Shown: positions 52,295 through 61,842, counted from the stretch's first letter. The stretch is 64,000 bases of DNA from Peptococcaceae bacterium 1109 (GCA_001028815.1 LDJB01000001.1:949634-1013633); one strand, 5' to 3'. Program-made: numbers and translations. Notes: generated from the sequence alone by a model not told the origin.

Positions 52295-54461
52295 AACTCT
52301 CACATCTGAGAAACTCCATGTCCAGCTCCATCTCATCGGTAACCTCAGCGATGTACCCGCTTATTACATAGGCCTTATCCTCCGCAAAGGTTAGCACGGG
52401 GCTTTCTGCAAAATAGTCCCCGGGCTCAATGCCTTGCCCATCCTTGACCACGTCAAGCCATGCAAACACCTGATACTCCCCAGGGGGCACCGCTTCCAAC
52501 CTGAAGGATCCCCCTTTGGGGCTGATAGTTGTCTCCGCAACGGGAGTAATGATGTTCCCCTCTCTAGTCCCAACCATGATGGCGATGCTGTCCACCTGAT
52601 TCACGGCCCAGTACGCATTGATCAGGCCATAACCGTATTTAATGCTGAACTCATCCGGGCCCAAGGGGATGCTGGTGCGCTGGAGCACCTCCACCACCTG
52701 TTCCCTGGGAACGCCGTTCGCGAGCATCAGCCCAATCACACCCGAAACATGGGGCGCAGCCATGGAAGTTCCTCGCATATACCCATAGCCGTCCGTTCCA
52801 GAGGTGCTGAGCACCATATCATCTTGTTCGTCGCCATCGCTATCCACGTCTTTGATGCCTCCAGGTGCTACAAAATCAATCTCAGGCCCGTATCGCGAAT
52901 AGTAAGTCACCTTGGGTATGCCGCCGTAGTTGTAGCCTACCGCGCCAACGGCGATTACTCCAGGAAAGGCCGCAGGATACCACACACCTTCCGCATCGCT
53001 GGAGATGCTCGCGTTGCCCGCGGCAGCCACGATCAAAGCCCCCGTGGACACAGCTTTGGCCACTGCTTCCCGCAAGGTCTCGTTTTCCGATTTCATTCCC
53101 AGCGAAAGGTTTACTACCTGAGCGGGATAGGGATTCCGCGGCGAACCTGGTTCTTCTATTCCCACGGCGTAGAGGAGCCCCCGGGCCACATCAAGGACGC
53201 TTCCCCTACCTTCTGCATTCAGGACCCGGATGGGAAGGATCTCCACATCCCACATCACCCCAGCAACACCCAGCCAGTTGTTGGTCACTGCCCCGATGGT
53301 GCCCGCGACATGGGTACCGTGGCCGTTTGGGTCCCTCATGGCGCTGCTGTTGCTCACAAAATCATACCCGTATACTGTGTCCAGATGGCCCGCAAGGTCA
53401 GGGTGGGATGGAACTACGCCCGAGTCCACAACTGCTACACGGACAGAGGAGTCCCCTGTAGTAATGGACCATGCTTGGGGAAGGCGAATTAGGGGATAGT
53501 GCCACTGCAGGGGATACAGTTCATCGTTGGGCTCCACAACTCCCAGGGCGTAGACCGTTGCGTTAGGCTCCACATAGCGAATTGGGTACTCGCTTTGGTC
53601 AAGGGAGAAGGGGCGCATAAGACCCGGTCTGGGGCGCACCAAGTACGCTCCGATGGACACGAGCCGGTCTAAAACCTCATACCCCATCTTCGCCAGCAGC
53701 TGCACCGCCTCAGCTGGATCCACGCTGGGGTCCATACCAATGATAAGCTCTTCTGTGTCCGGCTCAGGTTCAGGTTCAAGCCCCGGCACATCGTAAGTAC
53801 TGAGGCGCTGAGGGGAGCGTTGGGCAGAAACCGAAAGGGTGCCTGTTCCCGCGCTGGGGTGCTGGCCGCTAAATACGTGCCGCACTTCGATGGTGCCCTG
53901 CACAGGGGGGAGCTTCTCAAACACGGCAGTAAGCTCGAGATCATCCACCATGGCAAGCAGCAGAGAGTTTTCGCTCCCATGCGCATCCCCATCCCATCGA
54001 ACAAACCCCCACCCTCCATCAGGAACCGCGAGAAGCTCAATGGTATCATCGTAGGGATACTTTCCGGAGACATGGCCGCTGTGGCCAGGCCGGACAACAC
54101 TGCCCTGCCCTTCCACCCTCACAGTCAGGTTAACCCATTTCTCTTCACCCACAAAGTCTAGCTGCCGTCCCTTGGCCACCTGGTAGGGCCCTTCGAACTT
54201 CCAGCCAACCTTTCTGGCGGCGATGGTGTTCTGTCCCCACAGTTTCTCTAATTCATAACTACCATCTTCTGCAGTGGTGGTAAACTTCTTGACTTGTCCG
54301 GTAGAGGACACCTGCACATCGGCAAGCCCGTTCCTCTCTCCATCTGTAACAGTGCCCACGATGGAATAAAGGGTGCGCGACCCAAAGAAGCCGAAACACC
54401 CTGTTAATAGACTAAGAACAACGCTGAGCACCGCTAACGGCCATAGCCTGTTTATCCGCAT
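52293..54461 (-). CDS. Lipoprotein subtilisin-like (S8) protease
   Basis: A 722-residue exported protease. The lipobox LLTGC gives lipid-modified Cys22. Residues 30-105 form a carboxypeptidase-regulatory-like beta domain and 108-185 a bacterial repeat-like beta domain. The S8 catalytic triad is Asp346 (VAVVDSGV), His381 (HGTHVAGT) and Ser566 (GTSMAAPHVSG). An acidic DVDSDGDEQDD loop at 538-548 probably binds calcium. A second beta domain ends the chain. RBS GGGAGG precedes the ATG. It likely sits on the outer face of the inner or outer membrane and degrades proteins or processes exported ones. Confidence 0.93.
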   Translation of the reverse strand: MRINRLWPLAVLSVVLSLLTGCFGFFGSRTLYSIVGTVTDGERNGLADVQVSSTGQVKKFTTTAEDGSYELEKLWGQNTIAARKVGWKFEGPYQVAKGRQLDFVGEEKWVNLTVRVEGQGSVVRPGHSGHVSGKYPYDDTIELLAVPDGGWGFVRWDGDAHGSENSLLLAMVDDLELTAVFEKLPPVQGTIEVRHVFSGQHPSAGTGTLSVSAQRSPQRLSTYDVPGLEPEPEPDTEELIIGMDPSVDPAEAVQLLAKMGYEVLDRLVSIGAYLVRPRPGLMRPFSLDQSEYPIRYVEPNATVYALGVVEPNDELYPLQWHYPLIRLPQAWSITTGDSSVRVAVVDSGVVPSHPDLAGHLDTVYGYDFVSNSSAMRDPNGHGTHVAGTIGAVTNNWLGVAGVMWDVEILPIRVLNAEGRGSVLDVARGLLYAVGIEEPGSPRNPYPAQVVNLSLGMKSENETLREAVAKAVSTGALIVAAAGNASISSDAEGVWYPAAFPGVIAVGAVGYNYGGIPKVTYYSRYGPEIDFVAPGGIKDVDSDGDEQDDMVLSTSGTDGYGYMRGTSMAAPHVSGVIGLMLANGVPREQVVEVLQRTSIPLGPDEFSIKYGYGLINAYWAVNQVDSIAIMVGTREGNIITPVAETTISPKGGSFRLEAVPPGEYQVFAWLDVVKDGQGIEPGDYFAESPVLTFAEDKAYVISGYIAEVTDEMELDMEFLRCES

Positions 54462-54489
54462 AAGAACCTCCCTGTCCCTCCGCGATGGC

Positions 54490-56313
54490 TTACTCCTCGT
54501 CCAACATAGCTACGAACTCTGCTGCAAGGTACGGATCAAATTGAGTGCCGGAACAGGCTGCAATCTCTGCCTTAGCCTCTTCCCACATAAGCCTCTTCCT
54601 ATAGGCCCGATCATGAGTCATGGCATCAAAGGCATCTGCCAAGGCAACGATACGCGATGCTACGGGAATTTGTGTCCCTTTTAGCCCCATCGGATAACCC
54701 TTGCCATCCCAGCGTTCGTGGTGGTGCAGAACTCCTTTGGCCACGTCCAGTAGATCTGCTGAGGAAGCCACAATCCGGTAGCCGATTTCCGTATGCTTTC
54801 TCATCAAGTCCCATTCTGCCGGGGTCAAAGGCCCGGGTTTTTCCAGCAGGCTTTCAGGAATTGCAACCTTGCCGATATCGTGAAGCAGAGCAACTAGGGA
54901 AACGGTGACAACTCCCCCTTCTGACAAGCCGATCCGCTGTGCCAGGTTCACTGCCCTGCGCTGCAGGTTCCGGGCATGTTCCTCTGTCTCGTGGCTCTTT
55001 TCAGCCATTGCCTGCTGCAGAGAAAACACCATGGCGCTTCGCCTGCTTTCCGCAGTGCCCATCTTATGCTGGTACATGTTGCTTTCTGCTTCGCGGAAGA
55101 CATCCTCTATGGATTGGCTTTCAGAGGCCCGGGTTGCGCAGCCCAGGGAAATGCTGAGCATCACAGTAAGCTCACTCTGCTTCTCTGTAAGCTCGTGGAC
55201 TGCTCTGCACATCTTCTCCGCCTCTTCCCCGGTGGCCCCAGGGAGGAGCATGACAAACTCATCGCCACCCCAGCGGACAACTAAATCACCTGCGCGAGCC
55301 ACCTGGCGAAGGATTTTGGCCATCTCCCGCAATACCTTATCGCCCCAACGGTGGCCCATAGAGTCGTTGATGATCTTCAAGCCGTTCAGGTCCCCCACAA
55401 TGATGCTGAGAGGAAGGCATTCTTTGCCTCGGAATCGGCGAAGCTGGACTTTCAGATAGTGGCGATTATGGAGGCCTGTGAGAGAGTCAGTATAAGCGAG
55501 CTGCCGCAGCTTGTCCTCCATCATCCTGCGCTCGGTGACATCCTCAAACACGGTAACAAACTCCCCCGGTTCAGGGCTGTATGCGCGGACGCTGAAATAC
55601 CTCCCCAGCTCCTGGCTGTAGTCTTGCAGCTCGCAGGGCTCTCCTGTGAGGGCCACCTTGCCATAGGTCTGAATCCAGTACTCCTCGGTGTTGGGCATCA
55701 ACTCCAGGACCCTTCTGCCCACAAGGTCCTTTGCAGACAGCCCCGTCAGCTCCTCAAAGGCACGGTTCACGGCCAAGAAGCGGTAATCCACAGGCTTGCC
55801 CTCATCATCTACAATGATTTCATGGAGGGCTACCGCGTTGATGGAGTTTTCAAAGAGCCTGCGAAAGCGCTCTTCGCTGCGGCGCAAGGCTTCCTGGCGA
55901 TTATACTCTTCCGTCACATCCCGAAAAACCAAGATTACTCCATGGATGTTGCCTTCGCCGTCCTCAACAGGTGCGGCGCTGTCGGCGATCTGGTATTCAG
56001 CCCCATCCCGGGATATCAAGGTGGTGTGATTGGCCAGCCCCACTACTCTGCCCGTAGATAGGACCTTGGCCACAGGGTCCACGCACCGCTCTCTTGTATA
56101 GGCATTTACAATGTAGAACACCTCATCAAAGGCACGGCCGATCCCGCTGTCGCCCTCCCATCCTGTCAGCATTTGTGCAACGGGGTTCATGAGCACAACG
56201 CGGCCCAGGCTATCTGTGACTATCACACCATCTCCGATGGACTCCAGAAGCAGGCGGGTGTAGGCGTTGTGTGGCGAAAAAAGCTCACTAGGGTGGGACC
56301 GCTCCGAGGTCAT
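54490..56313 (-). CDS. PAS-PAS-GGDEF-HD-GYP c-di-GMP signalling protein 2
   Basis: A 607-residue cytoplasmic protein without clear membrane helices. PAS domains at about 18-135 and 145-265, GGDEF at 270-425 with intact VRWGGDEFVMLLPG, and HD-GYP at 435-605 with LLHDIGKVAIPESLL and HHHERWDGKGYPMGLKGTQIP. It resembles the protein at 50740-52263 but has two PAS sensors and a full-length HD-GYP domain. RBS GAGGAGG precedes the ATG. It lies 28 nt upstream of the subtilase gene on the same strand and may be co-transcribed with it. Confidence 0.93.
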   Translation of the reverse strand: MTSERSHPSELFSPHNAYTRLLLESIGDGVIVTDSLGRVVLMNPVAQMLTGWEGDSGIGRAFDEVFYIVNAYTRERCVDPVAKVLSTGRVVGLANHTTLISRDGAEYQIADSAAPVEDGEGNIHGVILVFRDVTEEYNRQEALRRSEERFRRLFENSINAVALHEIIVDDEGKPVDYRFLAVNRAFEELTGLSAKDLVGRRVLELMPNTEEYWIQTYGKVALTGEPCELQDYSQELGRYFSVRAYSPEPGEFVTVFEDVTERRMMEDKLRQLAYTDSLTGLHNRHYLKVQLRRFRGKECLPLSIIVGDLNGLKIINDSMGHRWGDKVLREMAKILRQVARAGDLVVRWGGDEFVMLLPGATGEEAEKMCRAVHELTEKQSELTVMLSISLGCATRASESQSIEDVFREAESNMYQHKMGTAESRRSAMVFSLQQAMAEKSHETEEHARNLQRRAVNLAQRIGLSEGGVVTVSLVALLHDIGKVAIPESLLEKPGPLTPAEWDLMRKHTEIGYRIVASSADLLDVAKGVLHHHERWDGKGYPMGLKGTQIPVASRIVALADAFDAMTHDRAYRKRLMWEEAKAEIAACSGTQFDPYLAAEFVAMLDEE

Positions 56314-56406
56314 TAGGGTTCCTCCTCTTGGTTAGTTCGCTGCCAAGTTATATTACGATTTACCGCGATGTTCAGATACTCCTGCTACGGCCCAGTAAGT
56401 TTTTGT

Positions 56407-56452
56407 AAAAAACTACAGCCGCGGGCACCAGGCCAAGCCAGCGCCCAGCGGC
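56407..56452 (-). terminator. Terminator of arginine/ornithine operon
   Basis: GCCGCGGGC (56418-56426) pairs with GCCCAGCGGC (56443-56452) apart from one bulged A. On the reverse strand the stem is followed by TGTAG and six T. It lies just past the RocD stop. Confidence 0.75.
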
Positions 56453-56463
56453 ACTAGACAGCA

Positions 56464-57681
56464 CTAGGTCAAGACTTGGGCGATTCTTTCTATTGCCCAG
56501 TCAATCTCGTCTCTAGCGATCACAAGGGGCGGGGCAAAGCGGATGACCTGCTTGCGGGTTTCTTTGCAGAGGATACCAAGCTCCATGAGCTTTTCGCAGT
56601 AAACCCGGGCCACACCGTACTCTTCCTTGATCTCCACCCCAATCAAGAGGCCCTTCCCCCTGATCTCTTTGACCGCGGGGCTGTTGAGCTCAGCAAGGCG
56701 CTTGGTGAAATACTGGCCCAGGGCAAAAGCTTGCTCCACTAGCCCCTCCTCTTCAATGACTTCCAGCGCCCGGGCAGCCACTGCCGCCCCCAAGGGGTTT
56801 CCCCCAAATGTGGAACCGTGGTCTCCGGGAGTAAAGACGCCCATTACCGCATCATCCGCCAGAACGGCTGAAACAGGGTAAACACCGCCACCCAGAGCTT
56901 TGCCCAGGATGAGAATGTCAGGCCTGGCGTCCTCGTACTCATAGGCAAAGAGCTTCCCAGTACGGCCCAGCCCTGTCTGGATCTCATCGAGAATCAAGAG
57001 GACATTGTGCTCCCGAGTGATGGCTCGAACTTCCCGCAGGTAACCTTCTGGAGGCACAATCACGCCCCCTTCCCCTTGGATGGGTTCCACTAAGAATCCA
57101 ACAGTGTTCTCAGTAATGGCTTCTTCTAGGGCCTTCCCGTCCCCAAAGGGGATGATTCTAAAGCCTGGCGTATAGGGGCCAAAGCCGTAGCGGTACTGCT
57201 CTTCCGAGGAAAAGCTGATTATGGTTGTCGTGCGCCCGTGGAAGTTATTCGCGCAGACAATAATCTCCCCTTGATTTTCTGGCACTCTCTTGTGGAGAAG
57301 GCCCCATTTGCGGGCCGCCTTGATGGCTGTTTCAACCCCTTCCGCGCCGGTGTTCATGGGCAGCGCCTTTGCATACCCTGCCATTTGGCAGAGCTTTCTC
57401 AGGAAAGGCCCTATTTTATCGTTGTGGAAAGCTCGGGAAGTTAAAGTCAAGGCATCCGCCTGTTCTTTAAGAGCCGCAACGATCTTGGGATGGCGGTGGC
57501 CGTGGTTCAGCGCGGAGTAGGCGGAGAGCATATCAAGGTACTTCTGCCCGTCCGCATCCCACACCCACGAGCCTTCACCCTGGGAGATTACAACGGGGAG
57601 CGGGTTGTAATTTCGAGCGCTGTACATCTCGGTCTCACTGATTAGCGCAGCTGTCTTGGACAGTTCCATCAACCCCTTCAC
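56464..57681 (-). CDS. rocD: Ornithine aminotransferase
   Basis: A 405-residue class III PLP aminotransferase. The PLP lysine is Lys261 in LILGKALGGG. Other family segments are MNTGAEGVETAIKAARKWG, NNFHGRTTTIISFS, and LILDEIQTGLGRTG. It converts ornithine and 2-oxoglutarate to glutamate semialdehyde and glutamate in the cytoplasm. The start is either GTG 57681 or ATG 57669; AAGGGG lies close to the ATG. It follows a DDAH-like gene by 7 nt. The pairing supports a route from arginine derivatives through ornithine to proline or glutamate. Confidence 0.93.
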   Translation of the reverse strand: MKGLMELSKTAALISETEMYSARNYNPLPVVISQGEGSWVWDADGQKYLDMLSAYSALNHGHRHPKIVAALKEQADALTLTSRAFHNDKIGPFLRKLCQMAGYAKALPMNTGAEGVETAIKAARKWGLLHKRVPENQGEIIVCANNFHGRTTTIISFSSEEQYRYGFGPYTPGFRIIPFGDGKALEEAITENTVGFLVEPIQGEGGVIVPPEGYLREVRAITREHNVLLILDEIQTGLGRTGKLFAYEYEDARPDILILGKALGGGVYPVSAVLADDAVMGVFTPGDHGSTFGGNPLGAAVAARALEVIEEEGLVEQAFALGQYFTKRLAELNSPAVKEIRGKGLLIGVEIKEEYGVARVYCEKLMELGILCKETRKQVIRFAPPLVIARDEIDWAIERIAQVLT

Positions 57682-57688
57682 AAGGACA

Positions 57689-58609
57689 CTAGTATACCAT
57701 CATCTTCATGCAGAATACGGATCCACCGGACTTAATAAACTCCGATGTGTCAACCCGAAGCACAATATAGCCTAAGTCCTCCAGAGCCTTGATAGTCTTG
57801 GCGCAGGAATGCTGAATGAGCACGACGCGGCCATCAGGCGAAAAGGCATTGCAGGCGAAGTTCGGCGCGTAGGCTTCTTCCTTGGGGACCTCGATGACGT
57901 TCTGGAAGAGCTGTCTGAGGATTGTCATCCCTTCTTGCCCCACCCCCTCTGGATAGACCACGCAAGTCTTAGAGCTTACCAAGCAGAGGGTGGTGTTAAG
58001 GTGGTAGAAATCTCTGTGGGTCAGATGAATTCCGATCACAGGGATTTTGGTAATGGCCGCCACCTGCCGCAAAGCCTCTAGATCAGTGCGGTGGTACTCA
58101 GTGCTGCCGTAACCAGCGATAATGAGGTTCTTACCCGGAAACCACACCGCATCCCCCTGTGCTTCAAAAGAGCAGTCCCTGAGATAATGGATTTTATAGC
58201 CCTCGTTTTTGTACCAAGCTTCGAAGTAGGCCACTTCCTTCTTGCGCTTGGGCTTACGCATAATGCTCATCACAACTTCCCTATCCCCTGTCTCTGGGTT
58301 TAGAAAAGGGAAGCTCTGGTTCGCGCAAAACACCGCATCCTCCAGGCCGTAGGGACCGCTTACCAGCTCTACCTGGTACCCAAGGGAACAGTAAAGGTCT
58401 TTCAGGTAGTTCCACTGGGCAACCGCGCGGCACCGGTCAACCTTGTTGAGGATAATTGCATCTCCCTGGCGCTCGTACATAAACTCATTGATGGCTTCCG
58501 TCACATCGAAGTAGTCGGGAGTGCACATTAGAATGCGCTTTGTCCCCTTCGAGTCAGGCAGATCGGAAAGCCTAAAGTCAAGCTCATCTGCTCGCAGATA
58601 TACCCGCAT
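57689..58609 (-). CDS. DDAH/amidinotransferase-superfamily hydrolase
   Basis: A 306-residue member of the amidinotransferase (GME) superfamily. The terminal SGGSVFCMKMMVY provides the catalytic Cys300; His in LTHRDFYHLNTTLC and acidic residues in GLEDAVFCAN complete the site. Relatives hydrolyse arginine or methylarginines to citrulline, or cleave arginine to ornithine. With ornithine aminotransferase next door, a product entering ornithine metabolism is likely. No carbamoyltransferase is nearby, which favours a direct ornithine-forming or related reaction, but this is not proven. RBS AAGGAGGG precedes the ATG. Confidence 0.78.
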   Translation of the reverse strand: MRVYLRADELDFRLSDLPDSKGTKRILMCTPDYFDVTEAINEFMYERQGDAIILNKVDRCRAVAQWNYLKDLYCSLGYQVELVSGPYGLEDAVFCANQSFPFLNPETGDREVVMSIMRKPKRKKEVAYFEAWYKNEGYKIHYLRDCSFEAQGDAVWFPGKNLIIAGYGSTEYHRTDLEALRQVAAITKIPVIGIHLTHRDFYHLNTTLCLVSSKTCVVYPEGVGQEGMTILRQLFQNVIEVPKEEAYAPNFACNAFSPDGRVVLIQHSCAKTIKALEDLGYIVLRVDTSEFIKSGGSVFCMKMMVY

Positions 58610-58627
58610 GGAATCCCTCCTTGTACC

Positions 58628-59968
58628 TTAAGCTAAGTTGTGTTTCGCAAGGAACGGGCCGATAACATCCTCCAGATTGGGATGGCCGATTTCCTGGAGC
58701 TCGTAATACACCCGGGTGTGGGGCTTATCGATGGTGATCACCCGGCTGAGGTCAATAGGCGTCCCGATAATCACTGTATCGCATTCCACACGCCTAATGG
58801 TCTCTTCAAGGTCCCGGCGCTGTTCAGGGCTGTAGCCCATGGCAGGCAGGAGCGTGCCCACTTCTGGGTACATGGCAAAGGTCTCCGCGATTTTTCCCAC
58901 CGCCTCGCCTCGAGGATCCACAATTTCCGCAGCGCCAAACTTTTGCGCGGCCAAAATGCCCGCGCCTAGGTGCATTTCTCCATGAGTGAGGGTGGGCCCA
59001 TCTTCAACTACCAGCACCCTTTTGCCCCGGATGATCCCTGGATCATCCACTTTGATCGGTGATGCGGCATCGATGACAACCGCCCCTGGGTTCACCTTGC
59101 GGATGTTCTCCCGCACACGCTGGATGTGCTCAGGGGCGGCGCTGTCTATCTTGTTGATCAGCACCACATCTGCGATGCGCAGGTTTACCTCACCAGGATA
59201 GTAACTCAGCTCATGGCCGGGCCGGTGAGGGTCAGCTACGGTGATCATTAGATCCGGTTTGTAGAAGGGGAAATCGTTATTGCCCCCATCCCAAAGGATC
59301 ACATCGCACCCCTGGGGATCGTCTTCTGCTGCTTCCAGAATAGCTCTATAGTCAACGCCGGCGTAAATCACGTTGCCCCGTTCCACATGGGGTTCATACT
59401 CTTCCATCTCTTCGATGGTGCAATTGTGTTTGGCCAGATCATCAATGGTGGCAAACCGCTGCACCTTTTGGGCGGCCAGGTCGCCGTAGGGCATCGGGTG
59501 CCTTACCACGACCACCTTCAACCCCTGGGCCATGAGCAGCTCCACAATGCGGCGGGAGGTTTGGCTCTTCCCGCACCCCGTGCGGGTTGCACAGACCGCG
59601 ATTACCGGTTTCTTGCTCTTCAGCATGGTGTGCTTGGGGCCGAGAAGGGTGAAACTAGCGCCGGCTGCGTTTACAACCGCGCTTAGGCCCATGACTGCTG
59701 CATAGCTGATATCGCTAAAAGAGAGGATGCACTCATCCACATCATAGGTGCGAATGAGCCTTTCTAGTTCTCCTTGATCGAAGATAGGGATTCCCTCTGG
59801 ATAAAGCTCCCCAGCTAGCTCCGGGGGGTACTTCCTGCCGTGAATATCTGGGATCTGGGTTGCAGTGAAAGCCACAACGTTGTATTCCGGGCTTTCCCGA
59901 TAATGCACGTTGAAATTGTGGAAATCTCTCCCAGCAGCACCGATAATAATCACATTTTTCCTTGACAT
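58628..59968 (-). CDS. Cyclic-2,3-diphosphoglycerate-synthetase-like P-loop protein
   Basis: A 446-residue P-loop NTPase, start ATG 59968 with AAGGAGG 5 nt upstream (not the extension to 60049). It begins with a Rossmann-like domain (KNVIIIGAAGRDFHNFN) and has Walker A TRTGCGKSQTSR, DGGNNDFPF and VLINKIDSA. It matches the family annotated as cyclic 2,3-diphosphoglycerate synthetase, known in thermophilic archaea, while bacterial members are of unknown role. It leads an operon with the hydrolase and aminotransferase, so in this organism a role in amino-acid breakdown or its energy coupling is more likely than osmolyte synthesis. Confidence 0.8.
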   Translation of the reverse strand: MSRKNVIIIGAAGRDFHNFNVHYRESPEYNVVAFTATQIPDIHGRKYPPELAGELYPEGIPIFDQGELERLIRTYDVDECILSFSDISYAAVMGLSAVVNAAGASFTLLGPKHTMLKSKKPVIAVCATRTGCGKSQTSRRIVELLMAQGLKVVVVRHPMPYGDLAAQKVQRFATIDDLAKHNCTIEEMEEYEPHVERGNVIYAGVDYRAILEAAEDDPQGCDVILWDGGNNDFPFYKPDLMITVADPHRPGHELSYYPGEVNLRIADVVLINKIDSAAPEHIQRVRENIRKVNPGAVVIDAASPIKVDDPGIIRGKRVLVVEDGPTLTHGEMHLGAGILAAQKFGAAEIVDPRGEAVGKIAETFAMYPEVGTLLPAMGYSPEQRRDLEETIRRVECDTVIIGTPIDLSRVITIDKPHTRVYYELQEIGHPNLEDVIGPFLAKHNLA

Positions 59969-60187
59969 GAGTACCTCCTTGTTTTTCTCCCCAGTTCCGC
60001 AAGCTCCCTTCCCTGCTTGGGTACAAGCTGCCTCGCTAGCCCGCACCACCCCCCATGTGCCGCGAACGTTTACTCTACTTGTGCAAAGTGTAATATTCTT
60101 TTATGTATTTTATGATTACATACCTAAAGTTTACCATCATTCCAGCAAGGGTTCAACCTTGCGGGCCACATTGCCTGGGTGAAGCAC
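59969..60187 (-). promoter_or_regulatory. Promoter region with TATGTA/TACATA repeat
   Basis: Upstream of the P-loop protein lies an AT-rich region with the inverted repeat TATGTA-N9-TACATA (60102-60122). It is about 135-155 nt upstream of the ATG. A repressor such as an arginine sensor could bind there, but the sequence does not match the classical ARG box well. The leader between is GC-rich, with no riboswitch I could recognise. Confidence 0.45.
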
Positions 60188-60213
60188 AAAAAACCCACCG
60201 CAATCACGGCGGG
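60188..60213 (-). terminator. Terminator after Dam gene
   Basis: CCCACCG (60194-60200) and CGGCGGG (60207-60213) pair with one G-U on the reverse strand, followed by six T. It lies 5 nt past the Dam stop and separates that gene from the arginine operon. Confidence 0.88.
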
Positions 60214-60217
60214 AATT

Positions 60218-61030
60218 CTATATGTTTCTCGTGGCCAGCACTTCTCGAGCTGGGGTACGATCTCCATTGCATGAAATGCGCCGGGGGCCTTGGAGAAACT
60301 GCAGCTCGAAACCGAGCTCGCGGTAAAGCTCCACAATGCGCTCTGTGGCCTGGTTAGATAGGATCACCGGCCCCGGGTGCTCCGCGAGCCACTCTGCTAA
60401 CCTGACTTGGTCGTCCCACTTGAAATCGTCTTTGGCATACTGGGTAAACTCAACATCGTATGGGGGATCAGCATAGATGAAGTCAGTGCCCTTTACGTCC
60501 AGCTGGGCAAAATCCACGCTGCTGAACTGCCATCCTTGAAAGAGATCGGTATACTCGGGGAACTCCCGGACGTACTTAATGGCCTTGTACCGGCCGAAGG
60601 GTACGTTGAACTCGCCCTTCCCGTTAAAGCGGCAGAGGCCGTTGTAACCCGTTCTGTTGAGGAAATAGAACAACTCCGCGGCTTCCTTGGAGTTGTGTTT
60701 TCCCGCCCTAATCAGCTCGTTGAACCGCTGCCGGTACTCATAGTACAACCCTTCGCTGTTCTCCATGGGCAGGGTGACCACCAAGCCTGCCTTCACCTGG
60801 TTGTAGAAGTTGATCAGGTGGGGATTGATGTCATTTGCCAGCACCGCCTGGGGATTTAACCCCAAGGCCACCGCCAGCCCTCCGCAGAAGGGCTCTACCA
60901 AGCGCAGGTGGGAATAGGGCTCCCAAAGGGGTTCGACGTGAGGGACGAGCCACCGTTTCCCTCCAGCCCATTTCAACAAGGGCCTGAGGGGTGCTTGCCC
61001 TACGACATTCAAGTTAGCGTGTTCAGCCAT
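60218..61030 (-). CDS. dam: DNA adenine methylase, D12 class
   Basis: A 270-residue N6-adenine methyltransferase, start ATG 61030 with AAGGAG 8 nt upstream. Motifs are in alpha order: LLKWAGGKRWL, VEPFCGGLAVA (SAM binding) and YADPPYDVEF (catalytic DPPY). Members usually modify GATC. No restriction endonuclease is nearby, so it may be an orphan regulator of replication or repair, although a solitary defence enzyme cannot be excluded. It lies downstream of a small helical protein. Confidence 0.9.
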   Translation of the reverse strand: MAEHANLNVVGQAPLRPLLKWAGGKRWLVPHVEPLWEPYSHLRLVEPFCGGLAVALGLNPQAVLANDINPHLINFYNQVKAGLVVTLPMENSEGLYYEYRQRFNELIRAGKHNSKEAAELFYFLNRTGYNGLCRFNGKGEFNVPFGRYKAIKYVREFPEYTDLFQGWQFSSVDFAQLDVKGTDFIYADPPYDVEFTQYAKDDFKWDDQVRLAEWLAEHPGPVILSNQATERIVELYRELGFELQFLQGPRRISCNGDRTPAREVLATRNI

Positions 61031-61096
61031 GGCAACTTCTCCTTCGCCCCTTGTATTCGGCATAGCTCCCTAGATACCCTTTTCCAGGCCCTGAAC

Positions 61097-61139
61097 GCGG
61101 CGAAACCCATCTAGTGAGTGATGGGTTTCCATTTGCCGC
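61097..61139 (-). other. Long hairpin upstream of Dam gene
   Basis: Outer GCGGC/GCCGC and inner GAAACCCATC/GATGGGTTTC (10 bp, 8-nt loop) arms, placed between the helical protein and the Dam gene. There is no T-run on the reverse strand, so it is probably a partial terminator or an mRNA-stability element. Confidence 0.6.
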
Positions 61140-61142
61140 CTG

Positions 61143-61766
61143 TTAGAATCTCCGGGGAAACTGCCGCACGATGCCCCGCCACATCTCATCTGCCATCTCC
61201 AGGGATTGGGTTTCTACTTCGTCGTAAGTGTCGATACTACCCTGATAGTTCCCCTGCAGCATCTGCACGGCTTCCCTTTGGACCATGCGCAGATGATCAA
61301 AGAGCATTTCTGTCCAGGTGCGCTCGGACCAGAAAGGATTGACCCGGGCAAAGAACGCCGCGATTTCCCGGGCATTACGGAACCACCGCCGTTCCGCATC
61401 GGCAACCCGTCCTCCATCACCGATCTGCGCTGCCCTGACCAGCTGAGCCGCGATGACCAAGTGCTCGTTGAGGAGCCTGGCAAACTCTGCAGCAATACGC
61501 CTGCCATAGAACGGCCGCAGCGCATCGGCAAAATCCTGCGGATTGCGCAGCAGCCGACGGATGACGAACGGCTCATCGGGCAGATTGAAGACAATGCTCT
61601 CAATGGTCAGCCTTGTCCACACATCGTGCTGTTCCCAAAGCTCTCGCATCTCTTGGTTGAGGTTTAGGGAAGCGGTGCTGATGCGAGGTAACCTTGGTAA
61701 GATAAAGGGCAAAATCCTATCTGGGCGGACGCTCCAGCTTCCCTGCATGTCTTGTGTGTGATTCAA
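61143..61766 (-). CDS. Conserved helical Firmicutes protein
   Basis: A 207-residue, nearly all-helical protein from a TTG start with GGGAGGTG upstream. The pattern LWEQHDVWTRLTIESIVFNL, then LRPFYG, FARLLNEHLVIAAQLV, and VNPFWSERTWTEMLFDHLRM matches a widespread Firmicutes family of unknown function (recognised by pattern). It has no signal peptide or clear catalytic motif. Internally it appears to contain a repeat of two helix pairs. Sits between the PFL activase fusion and the Dam gene, with hairpins on both sides, so it is probably its own transcription unit. Confidence 0.75.
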   Translation of the reverse strand: MNHTQDMQGSWSVRPDRILPFILPRLPRISTASLNLNQEMRELWEQHDVWTRLTIESIVFNLPDEPFVIRRLLRNPQDFADALRPFYGRRIAAEFARLLNEHLVIAAQLVRAAQIGDGGRVADAERRWFRNAREIAAFFARVNPFWSERTWTEMLFDHLRMVQREAVQMLQGNYQGSIDTYDEVETQSLEMADEMWRGIVRQFPRRF

Positions 61767-61842
61767 CTACTCACCTCCCCTTTTTCCCTGCTGCACAATA
61801 TGTCCAACAAGCAGCGGAGGTGTCAGGCTCAAAATCCCGAAA

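Noticed and set aside
59990-60060. GGGTGGTGCGGG in the leader of the P-loop gene, reminiscent of a T-box antiterminator
   Set aside because: The conserved GGTGGNACCGCG is not matched after GGTGGT, the leader is too short for a specifier stem, and there is no terminator before the gene.
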